Assembly (NCBI GenBank): GCA_937886325.1
Contig: CALABV010000240.1
Coordinates: forward strand, 1 to 11,659
Direction: 5' to 3'
From: an uncultured Geobacter sp.
GTDB taxonomy: Bacteria; Desulfobacterota; Desulfuromonadia; Geobacterales; Geobacteraceae
Length of the DNA: 11,659 nt
Shown here: in pieces, positions 5,061 through 11,659 of the stretch
Layout of the letters: every line of letters begins with the position of its first letter
Numbering within the stretch: the stretch's first letter is position 1
The notes under the pieces: model-generated
Database searches by the model: none
The model's input: only the letters and a program-made list of their open reading frames with translations
Told to the model about the DNA's origin: nothing
Made by a program: the position numbers and the translations under genes

Positions 5061-7013
5061 ATGAGCAAGACTACCAAACATTTCAGGACCGAGGTACAGC
5101 AACTGCTCGACCTGGTAATCCATTCCCTGTACTCCAACAAGGAGATCTTCCTCCGGGAACTCATCTCCAACGCCTCCGACGCCGTGGACAAGGCCCGTTT
5201 CGAGTCACACACCGACCAGGCGATCCTGGAGGACAACGCGGAGTGGAAGATCAAGCTGATTCCGGACAAGGAAGCCGGCACTCTCACCATCCGCGACAAC
5301 GGCATCGGCATGACCATGGAAGAGGTGGAAACCAATATCGGCACCATTGCCCAGTCCGGCACCAAGGCATTTCTCCAGGGATTGAAGGAGCAGAGCGTCA
5401 AGGACCATCCGGAGCTGATCGGACAGTTCGGGGTCGGCTTCTACGCTTCGTTCATGGCCGCCGACCGCGTAACACTCGTCACGCGGCGGGCAGGCGACAA
5501 GACAGCCGCCACCCGCTGGGAATCCATCGGCGACGGCGCCTACACCATCGAGGAGTGCGAGAAAGAGACGCGGGGCACCGATGTCATCCTGCACCTGAAG
5601 GACGAAATGAAAGAGTTCCTCGACGAGTGGCGCATCCGCTCCATCGTGAAGAAGTACTCCGATTACGTCCAGTATCCCATCACCATGGACGTCACCCGCG
5701 AGGAATACCCGCGCGGCGTGGACGGCAAGCCCATCGAAGGGGCGGAAAAGATCTCCAAGACCGAGGAAGAGACCCTCAACTCCATGAAGGCTATCTGGGC
5801 GCGGCCCAAGAGCGAGATCACCGAGGAGGAGTACAACGAGTTCTACAACCACATCTCCCACGACTACGGCAAGCCGTTCCGCACTATCCACTACTCGGCC
5901 GAGGGCACCAGCGAGTTCAAAGCCCTCCTCTACATCCCGGAGCACCGCCCCTTCGACCTGTTCATGCCCGAACACCGCAAGAGTGTCCACCTCTATGTGA
6001 AGCGGGTCTTCATCACCGACAAGTGCGAGCATCTCCTGCCCGAGTACCTGCGCTTCATGAAAGGCGTGGTGGACTCCAGCGACCTCCCCCTGAACGTGTC
6101 CCGCGAGATCCTGCAGGAGGACGCCCAGATCCGCAGGATCCAGAAGAACCTGGTGGCTAAGATCCTGTCCACCCTGGCCGAGACCAAGGAAAAATCCCCG
6201 GAAGACTACCTGAAGTTCTACAAGGAATTCGGCCCGGTGCTGAAGGAGGGCATCCACTTCGACCACGCAAACAAGGAAAAGCTCCAGGAGCTGATCCTTT
6301 TCGAAAGCACCAAGACCGAAAGCGGTTCCTTTGTCTCCCTGAAGGAATACGTGGAACGCATGCCCGAGGGCCAGAAGGAGATTTACTACATCACCGGCAA
6401 CAGCCGCGCCGTGGTGGAGAATTCTCCTCACCTGGAGATCTGCCGCAAGAAGGAATACGAGGTCCTGTTTCTGGTCGACCCCATCGACGAGTGGCTTGTC
6501 CAGAGCCTGATCGAGTACAACGGAAAGAAGCTGAAATCGGTCCTGCAGGGAGAGTTGGAGGTGGAGACCGAGGAGGAGAAGAAGCAGCTGGAGGACAAGA
6601 GGAAAGAAGCGGAGAAGGAGTACGGCGATCTGCTCGGATTCATCAAGGAAAAACTGGCGGACCGGGTCAAGGAGGTGCGGCTCTCCAGCCGTCTCACCGA
6701 CAGCGCCTGCTGCCTGGTGGCCGACGAGTACGGCATGAACGCCAACATGGAACGCATCCTCAAGGCCATGAACCAGGACGTGCCCGAATCGAAGCGGGTG
6801 CTGGAGCTGAACGCCGATCACCCCATCACCGCCATCATGCGGAAGCTGTTCGACAAGGACAAGGGGAACAGGAAGCTGGACGACTACTGCGAACTGCTCT
6901 ACGACCAGGCGCTCCTCACCGAAGGGACGCCGGTCAGGGATCCGCTGCGCTTTACCAGGCTCATCAGCGAGCTGATGGTTGCCGAAGGGGAGAGTCTGGT
7001 AGGCAAGGAATAG
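5061..7013 (+). CDS. htpG: Chaperone HtpG (bacterial Hsp90)
   Basis: HtpG is the cytosolic bacterial Hsp90, an ATP-driven dimeric chaperone acting late in protein folding, often with DnaK. Counting from ATG 5061 it has 650 residues, somewhat longer than the E. coli protein of about 624. The N-terminal GHKL ATPase domain shows EIFLRELISNASDA (28-41, with catalytic-type Glu33 and Asn37), RDNGIGM (78-84, with Asp79), QSGTKAFL (98-105) and IGQFGVGFYAS (120-130). The middle domain follows, with PLNVSREILQ as a recognisable landmark, and the C-terminal dimerisation domain holds SSRLTDSACCLVADEYGMNA. A Glu/Lys-rich stretch around ETEEEKKQLEDKRKEAEKEY, just before the C-terminal domain, accounts for part of the extra length. 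The gene diverges from trpE and ends at a strong hairpin. No frameshift or missing motif was seen. Confidence 0.96.
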   Translation: MSKTTKHFRTEVQQLLDLVIHSLYSNKEIFLRELISNASDAVDKARFESHTDQAILEDNAEWKIKLIPDKEAGTLTIRDNGIGMTMEEVETNIGTIAQSGTKAFLQGLKEQSVKDHPELIGQFGVGFYASFMAADRVTLVTRRAGDKTAATRWESIGDGAYTIEECEKETRGTDVILHLKDEMKEFLDEWRIRSIVKKYSDYVQYPITMDVTREEYPRGVDGKPIEGAEKISKTEEETLNSMKAIWARPKSEITEEEYNEFYNHISHDYGKPFRTIHYSAEGTSEFKALLYIPEHRPFDLFMPEHRKSVHLYVKRVFITDKCEHLLPEYLRFMKGVVDSSDLPLNVSREILQEDAQIRRIQKNLVAKILSTLAETKEKSPEDYLKFYKEFGPVLKEGIHFDHANKEKLQELILFESTKTESGSFVSLKEYVERMPEGQKEIYYITGNSRAVVENSPHLEICRKKEYEVLFLVDPIDEWLVQSLIEYNGKKLKSVLQGELEVETEEEKKQLEDKRKEAEKEYGDLLGFIKEKLADRVKEVRLSSRLTDSACCLVADEYGMNANMERILKAMNQDVPESKRVLELNADHPITAIMRKLFDKDKGNRKLDDYCELLYDQALLTEGTPVRDPLRFTRLISELMVAEGESLVGKE

Positions 7014-7046
7014 GCTGGTTCTTCAGCAAGAAGATACGATTAGGCG

Positions 7047-7080
7047 ACAATGGGGCGGCCCGTGCGGACCGCCCCATTGT
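7047..7080. terminator. Strong hairpin between convergent genes, possible two-way terminator
   Basis: ACAATGGGGCGG (7047-7058) pairs perfectly with CCGCCCCATTGT (7069-7080) around a 10-base loop, giving a 12-base GC-rich stem. It sits between the htpG stop (7013) and the DUF2950 stop (7123), which converge. Neither side has a proper T-run, so it is not a textbook intrinsic terminator; it may end transcription in both directions with help or protect the 3' ends of both messages. Confidence 0.55.
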
Positions 7081-7122
7081 GGTTCAGCTTCCGGAGGACT
7101 GCGGGAAGGGTATCAGAGCACC

Positions 7123-8100
7123 TCAATTCCTTGATGCCTCCTGAACAGGCTTCCAGGCGCCGTCCGGATCGAACAGCTTCATGCCCTTTACGATCCTGTC
7201 GGTATGCTTTCCCAGGTCTTTCTCATAGATGGTCCCATCCTGGTTCACGATAAAGGTCATGATCCCCGAAGAGCCGTATCCGGCCGGATGAGCCACCAGG
7301 GCAAAGCCTTCCGTCATCTTCCCGTTTACGATGTACTCTTTCGCCCCGCCGCCGGCATGGCTTCCCTGAGCCTTCAGGATTCGGTAGTAATACCCATGAA
7401 AGGGAATCGGTTTTCTGCCTTTGCTGGCGTATCCCTCATGGGCGGCTGATGCCACCAGGGGGCCTAGGGGGCTCTCTTTCTCGTCCCTCTTAACCTCCCA
7501 GTAGAGTCCGTCATGCTTTCCCCTGGCGCTGAAAAGCTTGCGGGCATATTCCTGTCCGCCGTCTCTGCCGAGCTTCATCCCATAGTATTCGCGCTGGGCA
7601 TCCACGTAGGCGCGAAGCACCTCTATGGCGCCCAGTTCGTTCCTTCCGATCCTGCGATTGATGATCTCCTCCAAGCCCGCTTTCGTATCAAAGACCCAGA
7701 CATCCTCATCCTTTACCAGCGGGATCGGGAAAGGGAAGTCCCGGCTTCCGACAAAAAGGACGGCAACTTCGGGACTCCGCATCCGGATCGTGTGTGATTC
7801 GTTGAAGGCCTGGACGAATCTTTCAATATCGGCCCTGTCTGCTACCGGATCGCCCGAAGAGGGCAGTCCCTTTCCTTCCTTTCCAAAGATTGCGGATACT
7901 TCCTTTTTGTTGTTCGACGTGAGTCCCCTGACCATTGCCTGCACCGCTTCATCGGGCGTGGAAAACCCCTTTTGCTTTTCCGCGGCGGCCGATGCAGTGA
8001 GCGCGGGACCCGCGAAAACCGTGATGAACAGAAAAAGCGGCGCCAGCAACCGCCATGATACGGAGCTCTTCTTGTCGTGGCATCGTGTGAGAAACATCAT
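7123..8100 (-). CDS. Exported DUF2950 family protein
   Basis: A 325-residue secreted protein of unknown function. Residues 1-39 form a rather long signal peptide: a basic stretch with Cys7, a hydrophobic core LLAPLFLFITVFAGPAL, then ASA/A as a likely cleavage site. The mature protein matches the DUF2950 family by its characteristic phrases FSTPDEAVQAMV (46-57), AYVDAQREYY, PFHGYYYRIL, KEYIVNGKMTEGFALVA and MTFIVNQDGTIYEKDLG. No catalytic motif is evident. The frame remains open far upstream, but that part lies inside the DUF3300 gene and reads as low-complexity shadow; the start is fixed by GGAGGAG (8110-8104) before ATG 8100, with ATG 8097 as a close alternative. It lies 94 bases downstream of the DUF3300 gene on the same strand. 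I recall DUF3300 and DUF2950 genes as frequent neighbours, suggesting a joint envelope role. Confidence 0.85.
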   Translation of the reverse strand: MMFLTRCHDKKSSVSWRLLAPLFLFITVFAGPALTASAAAEKQKGFSTPDEAVQAMVRGLTSNNKKEVSAIFGKEGKGLPSSGDPVADRADIERFVQAFNESHTIRMRSPEVAVLFVGSRDFPFPIPLVKDEDVWVFDTKAGLEEIINRRIGRNELGAIEVLRAYVDAQREYYGMKLGRDGGQEYARKLFSARGKHDGLYWEVKRDEKESPLGPLVASAAHEGYASKGRKPIPFHGYYYRILKAQGSHAGGGAKEYIVNGKMTEGFALVAHPAGYGSSGIMTFIVNQDGTIYEKDLGKHTDRIVKGMKLFDPDGAWKPVQEASRN

Positions 8101-8103
8101 TGA

Positions 8104-8110
8104 CTCCTCC
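8104..8110 (-). promoter_or_regulatory. Ribosome binding site that sets the DUF2950 start
   Basis: GGAGGAG on the minus strand lies three bases before ATG 8100 and six before ATG 8097. It is the only strong site in the long open frame and argues against any start further upstream. Confidence 0.6.
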
Positions 8111-8175
8111 TGTATCCATGGAAACGGTCGCCCGTTCCACCTTTCAGAAATGATACCTGTATCCGTGAACGTGTC
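8109..8175. repeat. Imperfect direct repeat pair upstream of the DUF2950 gene
   Basis: CCTGTATCC followed by A/G-TG-G-AA(A)CG occurs at 8109-8129 and again at 8156-8175, 47 bases apart, in the 94-base gap between the DUF3300 and DUF2950 genes. The right copy lies just downstream of the DUF3300 stop, and the left copy abuts the DUF2950 ribosome binding site. It could be a regulator site or a local duplication. Confidence 0.35.
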
Positions 8176-8194
8176 TTGAAACATGCAAAACCGG

Positions 8195-9403
8195 CTATCT
8201 TCGGCCGCCGCCACGACGGGAGAACCCCCCTCCGCCAAAGGAGGCCCCGCTGCCCGCGAAGCTCTGACTGCGGCTGGACAGGCCCCGTTCGCCGGCTTTC
8301 GTTTCATAGCCGCCGTTCTGGACACCGGAGAAGGCGCTTGACCTCTGGCCGCTCCGGTCGTATCCGCCCTGGCCTGCACTGCTTTGTCCGGACATCCCCT
8401 CGATCCTGCCGGACTGCTGTGCGCTACGCCTGCCCGCTCCCTGTCCGGTGTATTGCTGTCCGCCGGACCCTTGGGCGCCATAGCCGCGGGCCTCCCGTTG
8501 CGCGCCCGTGGTCCGGGCGCCGGTCTGGCCGTAGCGCTGGGCCGTTGCGGTATTCGGGTAGGCGACGCCCTGCCGATGGGAGGGGTCGTGCTGCCATGCG
8601 CCGCTTCCGCCCTGGTACTGTTTTGCGTATACATTGCGGTTGATGTTGTTGTTTATGGTGATGTTCTTGTTGACATTGACGTTGACGTTATTTCCGTGCC
8701 AGTTGCAGTTCCCCCACGCGTATCCCCATGCCACGCCCACGGCCACGCCTGCCGCGAAGGAGAATGCGCTCGCCGCGGCAACGTATCCCGGTGGATAGTA
8801 ATAGTAGGGAGGGTAGGCGGGATAGGGCCAGGCGCCGTACACCACGACCGGGTTATAGGTCGGAACATAGACCACCTGTGGGTTTGCCGGCTGAATGATG
8901 ATGGTCTCATTCTCCACTATCACCTTCTGTTCTTTCGTTGTCGTGAGGTTGCCGGAGTCTTTCGCCTTCTGCCTGAGGGTCTGCACCGCCTTCATCACAT
9001 CCGGCTGCTGGGAGAGAAACGCGTTCCCCAGTTTACTGGTCCACTCCAGCTTGTCGCTCATCATGGCGAGGACCTGGGGGAAATTGACCAGGGATTTGAC
9101 GCTCGGGTCCCAGCTCTGCTTCTCCAGTGCCGCCGCCAGGGCATCCCCCCTGAGGCTGCTGTTCTGCTTGACCCAGCGGTCCGCCTCCACAATCTCAAGG
9201 GGATAGGTTGACGCCATCAGTATCTGCGACAGCACATCGTCGGGATAGAGGGCGACGGGCGCCAGGATCTGCTCAAGCTCCGCCTGCTGGAACGCGGGAG
9301 GCGGAGCCTCGCCGTCTCCCTGGGCCATAAGCTCCAGGGGCACTGCCAAAAGACCGATAATAAGCCATGAAACCAACCGCATGTAAGCCTTTGCTTTCTT
9401 CAT
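8195..9403 (-). CDS. Exported DUF3300 family protein with low-complexity tail
   Basis: A 402-residue protein with a signal peptide (MKKAKAYMRL, hydrophobic core to about residue 26, likely cleavage after LMA). The conserved DUF3300 core spans about 38-190: ILAPVALYPDDVLSQILMAS (46-65), STYPLEIVEADRWV (65-78) and VVYVPTYNPVVVYG (177-190). A Tyr/Pro-rich strip (191-206) leads into an Ala/Gly-rich hydrophobic segment (207-229, AAGVAVGVAWGYAWG) that may insert in or lie on a membrane. Then comes an alternating Asn/Val/Ile stretch (238-258) resembling a beta-repeat. The last 140 residues are rich in Gly, Gln, Ser and Arg and end GGGGFSRRGGGRR; such tails are common and variable in this family. Function is unknown; E. 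coli YacH is a DUF3300 protein. The start has a strong AAGGAGG four to five bases upstream. It precedes the DUF2950 gene on the same strand. Confidence 0.87.
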   Translation of the reverse strand: MKKAKAYMRLVSWLIIGLLAVPLELMAQGDGEAPPPAFQQAELEQILAPVALYPDDVLSQILMASTYPLEIVEADRWVKQNSSLRGDALAAALEKQSWDPSVKSLVNFPQVLAMMSDKLEWTSKLGNAFLSQQPDVMKAVQTLRQKAKDSGNLTTTKEQKVIVENETIIIQPANPQVVYVPTYNPVVVYGAWPYPAYPPYYYYPPGYVAAASAFSFAAGVAVGVAWGYAWGNCNWHGNNVNVNVNKNITINNNINRNVYAKQYQGGSGAWQHDPSHRQGVAYPNTATAQRYGQTGARTTGAQREARGYGAQGSGGQQYTGQGAGRRSAQQSGRIEGMSGQSSAGQGGYDRSGQRSSAFSGVQNGGYETKAGERGLSSRSQSFAGSGASFGGGGFSRRGGGRR

Positions 9404-9484
9404 GGTGCCTCCTTGATGTCTTCCCGCGCTGGAGATTCAACGGACATCCAGACCCGGAATACGGCATGAAAAGTGCTTTTGCAG

Positions 9485-9509
9485 GCCAAACTGCATGATG
9501 CCAAACTGC
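9485..9509. repeat. Tandem 10-base direct repeat upstream of the DUF3300 gene
   Basis: GCCAAACTGC occurs at 9485-9494 and 9500-9509, a period of 15 bases, with both copies followed by a similar TGAT/GATG stretch. It lies about 80-105 bases upstream of the DUF3300 start codon, where a transcription regulator of the DUF3300-DUF2950 pair could bind. No regulator family can be named from this alone. Confidence 0.45.
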
Positions 9510-9710
9510 TGATGGTGTTGCCCGGCTCCGTAATAAACTAAAGAAACCATACCACTCATCGGTTGATGGGGCAATATGATCCCATTGAAGTATTCTAAGT
9601 GAAGCGCTGATTACCCGATGTCCCGATTTCCTGTCTTCTTGAAAGGGCAACCTCCCTCATAGTCGCCTGAGACATTGCACCGGGAAGAATGGTAAAGGTG
9701 TCAAAAAAGA

Positions 9711-9739
9711 CTTTCTCTACAGGACAAGACGGGTATACT
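9711..9739 (+). promoter_or_regulatory. Candidate hemB promoter
   Basis: TATACT (9734-9739) is a good -10 element. At 17 bases upstream the -35 candidate CTTTCT (9711-9716) matches poorly, so an activator or another start is possible. The start would be near 9746, giving a leader of about 75 bases before ATG 9820. Confidence 0.35.
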
Positions 9740-9819
9740 GTGCAGGAACAGACGGGCGTTCCAATCCGCTTCAATCCCGTCGTGGCTGAAAATCCAGTCC
9801 GAAAACCGGAGGTTGTCCC

Positions 9820-10800
9820 ATGTTTTTCCCCACCTACAGAGCCCGCCGCATCCGAGGCAAGGATGTCTTCCGACGGATGGTTCGCGAAACGACCCTCTCC
9901 GTCAACGACCTCATTTACCCCATGTTCGCCATCTACGGCCGGGGGGTACGGACGGAGGTGTCCTCCATGCCCGGCATCCATCAACAGTCGGTGGAAAACA
10001 TCGTGGCGGAGGCCGGGGAGGTCCATGAACTGGGGATCCCGGCGGTGCTCCTGTTCGGCATCCCGGAAACCAAGGATGCCGTGGGGAGCAGCGCTTTCCG
10101 GGAGACGGGGGTCGTCCAGGAGGCGGTCAGGGAGATCAAGAAGAACGTGCCGGGGCTGGCGGTCATCACCGATGTCTGCATGTGCGAGTATACGGACCAC
10201 GGTCATTGCGGCCTGATTCGGGGCGGGGACGTGGATAACGACGCCACGCTGGAGCTCCTTTGCAAGGAGGCCCTCTCCCACGCGCGCGCCGGGGCGGACA
10301 TGGTCGCCCCGTCGGACATGATGGACGGCCGGGTCGGCGCCATCCGCGAGGCCTTGGATTCGAACGGCTTCACCAGCATCCCCATCATGAGTTATGCCGT
10401 GAAGTACGCTTCCGGCTACTATGGCCCGTTCCGTGAGGCGGCCGACTCGGCTCCGCGGTTCGGCGATCGCCGCTCCTACCAGATGGACCCGGCAAACCGG
10501 CTGGAGGCCATCCGCGAGGCGGCCATGGACGTGGAAGAGGGCGCCGATATTCTGATGGTAAAGCCGGGGCTCCCCTATCTGGACATCGTGCGCGAGGTGA
10601 GGAACGAGTTCAATCTGCCCCTGGCGGTCTACAACGTCTCGGGGGAATACAGCATGGTGAAGGCCGCTGCCCGCAACGGCTGGATCGATGAGGAGCGCGT
10701 GGTGATGGAGACCATGATTGCCTTCAAGCGCGCCGGCGCCGACCTGGTCCTCACCTATCACGCCAGGGACGTGGCCGAGATTCTGCGCAAGGGCTGGTAG
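9820..10800 (+). CDS. hemB: Delta-aminolevulinic acid dehydratase (porphobilinogen synthase)
   Basis: HemB condenses two 5-aminolevulinate molecules to porphobilinogen, the first shared step of tetrapyrrole (haem, sirohaem, cobalamin) synthesis, in the cytoplasm. The 326-residue length is typical of the octameric enzyme. The metal motif DVCMCEYTDHGHCG (118-131) contains Cys120, Cys122 and Cys130, the three-cysteine zinc-binding type, not the aspartate-rich magnesium type. The two Schiff-base lysines are Lys195 in SYAVKYASGYYGPFREA and Lys248 in MVKPGLPYLD. NVSGEYSM and the C-terminal HARDVAEILRKGW also fit the family. CGGAGG lies seven bases before the ATG. The gene is followed 42 bases later by zupT on the same strand without a visible terminator. 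Confidence 0.96.
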   Translation: MFFPTYRARRIRGKDVFRRMVRETTLSVNDLIYPMFAIYGRGVRTEVSSMPGIHQQSVENIVAEAGEVHELGIPAVLLFGIPETKDAVGSSAFRETGVVQEAVREIKKNVPGLAVITDVCMCEYTDHGHCGLIRGGDVDNDATLELLCKEALSHARAGADMVAPSDMMDGRVGAIREALDSNGFTSIPIMSYAVKYASGYYGPFREAADSAPRFGDRRSYQMDPANRLEAIREAAMDVEEGADILMVKPGLPYLDIVREVRNEFNLPLAVYNVSGEYSMVKAAARNGWIDEERVVMETMIAFKRAGADLVLTYHARDVAEILRKGW

Positions 10801-10842
10801 CGAAGCGCGAGATAGTCACAACCGCAAGGAGGAACAGGCATC

Positions 10843-11658
10843 ATGCATACGGGAAGCGTCGGCGTCGCCTTCGGCATGACTATTCTGGCAGGGCTTGCCA
10901 CCGGCATCGGCAGCGCGCTCGCCTTTTTCGCCCGCAAGACCAATACCCGTTTCTTATCGGTGGCCCTCGGTTTCTCCGCCGGGGTGATGATCTATGTCTC
11001 CCTGGTGGAGATACTCGCCAAGGCACGGACGGCGCTCTCCGCCCCCCTGGGAACGTATGTGGGGTCGTGGCTGGCGGTGCTCTCCTTCTTCTTCGGCATC
11101 GCGGTCATCGCCCTTATCGACAAACTGGTCCCTTCCTTTGAAAACCCCCACGAGATGCACACCATCGAAGAGATGGGTTCTGCTCCGATAAACGGAGCGG
11201 GGAACGGGAAACTGATGCGCATGGGGGTGCTGTCCGCCCTTGCCATCGGCATCCACAACTTCCCCGAAGGGCTCGCCACCTTTGCCGCGGCCCTCCAGAA
11301 TCCGTCGCTGGGGGGCGCCATCGCGGTGGCCATCGGCATCCACAACATCCCCGAAGGGATCGCCGTTTCGATCCCGATTTTCTTTGCTACCGGCAGCAGG
11401 AAAAAGGCCTTCGGCTACTCGTTTCTGTCGGGCATCTCGGAGCCGGTTGGAGCGCTTGCAGGGTACTTCCTTCTCAGGAGCTTCTTCAACGAGACGGTGT
11501 TCGGTATCCTCTTCGGCATGGTTGCCGGTATCATGGTCTTCATCTCCTTTGACCAGCTTCTCCCCACGGCCGAGGAATACGGCGAGCATCACCTGGCGGT
11601 GTATGGGCTCATAGCCGGCATGGCGGTGATGGCGGTCAGTCTGCTGCTGTTCCTGTAA
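10843..11658 (+). CDS. zupT: ZIP-family divalent metal transporter, ZupT-like
   Basis: A 271-residue inner-membrane protein that probably imports zinc and related divalent metals (Fe, Mn, Co) into the cytoplasm. About eight hydrophobic segments are visible, with a hydrophilic loop at about 98-126 (SFENPHEMHTIEEM) between the third and fourth. The paired metal-site motifs are HNFPEG (His138, Asn139, Glu142) and HNIPEG (His167, Asn168, Glu171) in adjacent helices, followed by SEPVGA (Glu200), all typical of bacterial ZIPs. The C-terminal phrase FDQLLPTA (236-243) matches the usual ZupT DELLPTA region with Gln in place of Glu. AAGGAGG precedes ATG 10843 at a longish spacing of about 10 bases. 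It is probably co-transcribed with hemB. The stop is the last complete codon in the window. Substrate is inferred from family, not shown. Confidence 0.92.
   Translation: MHTGSVGVAFGMTILAGLATGIGSALAFFARKTNTRFLSVALGFSAGVMIYVSLVEILAKARTALSAPLGTYVGSWLAVLSFFFGIAVIALIDKLVPSFENPHEMHTIEEMGSAPINGAGNGKLMRMGVLSALAIGIHNFPEGLATFAAALQNPSLGGAIAVAIGIHNIPEGIAVSIPIFFATGSRKKAFGYSFLSGISEPVGALAGYFLLRSFFNETVFGILFGMVAGIMVFISFDQLLPTAEEYGEHHLAVYGLIAGMAVMAVSLLLFL
11242..11364 (+). repeat. Near-identical 36-base repeat inside zupT
   Basis: The stretches 11242-11277 and 11329-11364 are identical at 34 of 36 bases and 87 bases apart, in the same reading frame. They encode AIGIHN(F/I)PEG(L/I)A, the two metal-binding helix motifs. 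The DNA match exceeds what protein similarity requires, since synonymous positions also agree. Confidence 0.85.
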
Positions 11659-11659
11659 T

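Larger units (their letters stand above)
9404..9819. other. Divergent intergenic region between DUF3300 and hemB
   Basis: These 416 bases separate two divergent genes. I see no credible coding frame; the longer open frames are shadows with poor codon use. The left part holds the DUF3300 ribosome binding site, the palindrome AAAAGTGCTTTT (about 9470-9481) and the paired repeat at 9485-9509. The right part holds the candidate hemB promoter and the GGAGG of hemB (9808-9812). Nothing could be assigned to about 9540-9700, which is somewhat richer in A and T than the genes. Confidence 0.6.

Noticed and set aside
5205..6821. Open minus-strand frame of 538 codons opposite htpG
   Set aside because: It is a shadow of the well-supported htpG gene, rich in Leu, Val, Gly and His, with no domain or ribosome binding site.
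8101..8634. Upstream extension of the DUF2950 reading frame to a 503-residue protein
   Set aside because: The added part lies inside the DUF3300 gene, is Ala/Pro/Arg/Gly-rich shadow sequence, and lies before the signal peptide and the strong ribosome binding site at 8104-8110.
9595..10761. Open minus-strand frame of 388 codons opposite hemB
   Set aside because: hemB on the other strand has both catalytic lysines and the zinc motif; the antisense frame resembles no protein family.

Overview
The window looks like a piece of a GC-rich, Gram-negative bacterial chromosome, most likely a Geobacter-type member of Desulfuromonadota. This assignment is an inference. It rests on codon usage, the exported DUF3300/DUF2950 pair, a trpE-pyrF-rlmB cluster and the general look of the proteins; no rRNA or other decisive marker is present. 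Most of the window is ordinary housekeeping sequence. The one clearly accessory element is a two-gene MntA/HepT (nucleotidyltransferase/HEPN) toxin-antitoxin module at 924-1767. No CRISPR array, insertion sequence, phage gene, tRNA or rRNA was seen.

Layout. Bases 1-140 hold the likely start of a minus-strand gene running off the left edge, plus an orphan plus-strand coding-like tail. A good sigma70-type promoter (184-213) precedes an exported cyclophilin-type peptidyl-prolyl isomerase (245-820). The MntA/HepT module follows with its own extended -10 promoter and overlapping reading frames. It meets rlmB tail to tail with only 4 bases between the stop codons. On the minus strand, trpE (anthranilate synthase I), pyrF (OMP decarboxylase) and rlmB (23S rRNA G2251 methyltransferase) form a cluster transcribed leftward from a promoter at 4870-4898; pyrF and rlmB overlap by ATGA. 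The chaperone htpG diverges from trpE and runs right, ending at a strong hairpin (7047-7080). Facing it on the minus strand are two exported proteins of unknown function, DUF3300 (8195-9403) followed by DUF2950 (7123-8100). A 416-base divergent intergenic region carries a paired 10-base direct repeat. Then hemB (zinc-type porphobilinogen synthase) and zupT (ZIP-family metal importer) run rightward to the end of the window.

How the genes may work together. trpE, pyrF and rlmB are likely co-transcribed although their pathways differ. hemB and zupT, 42 bases apart, pair a zinc-dependent haem enzyme with a probable zinc importer. The DUF3300/DUF2950 pair probably acts in the envelope. MntA probably silences the HepT RNase by AMP addition to its RX4HXY motif, but MntA carries Gly-Gly where the family signature has Gly-Ser, which is the most notable sequence oddity here. 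I did not find a clearly undescribed system. The best leads are the variant MntA, the exported DUF pair with its repeats, and the hemB-zupT pairing.
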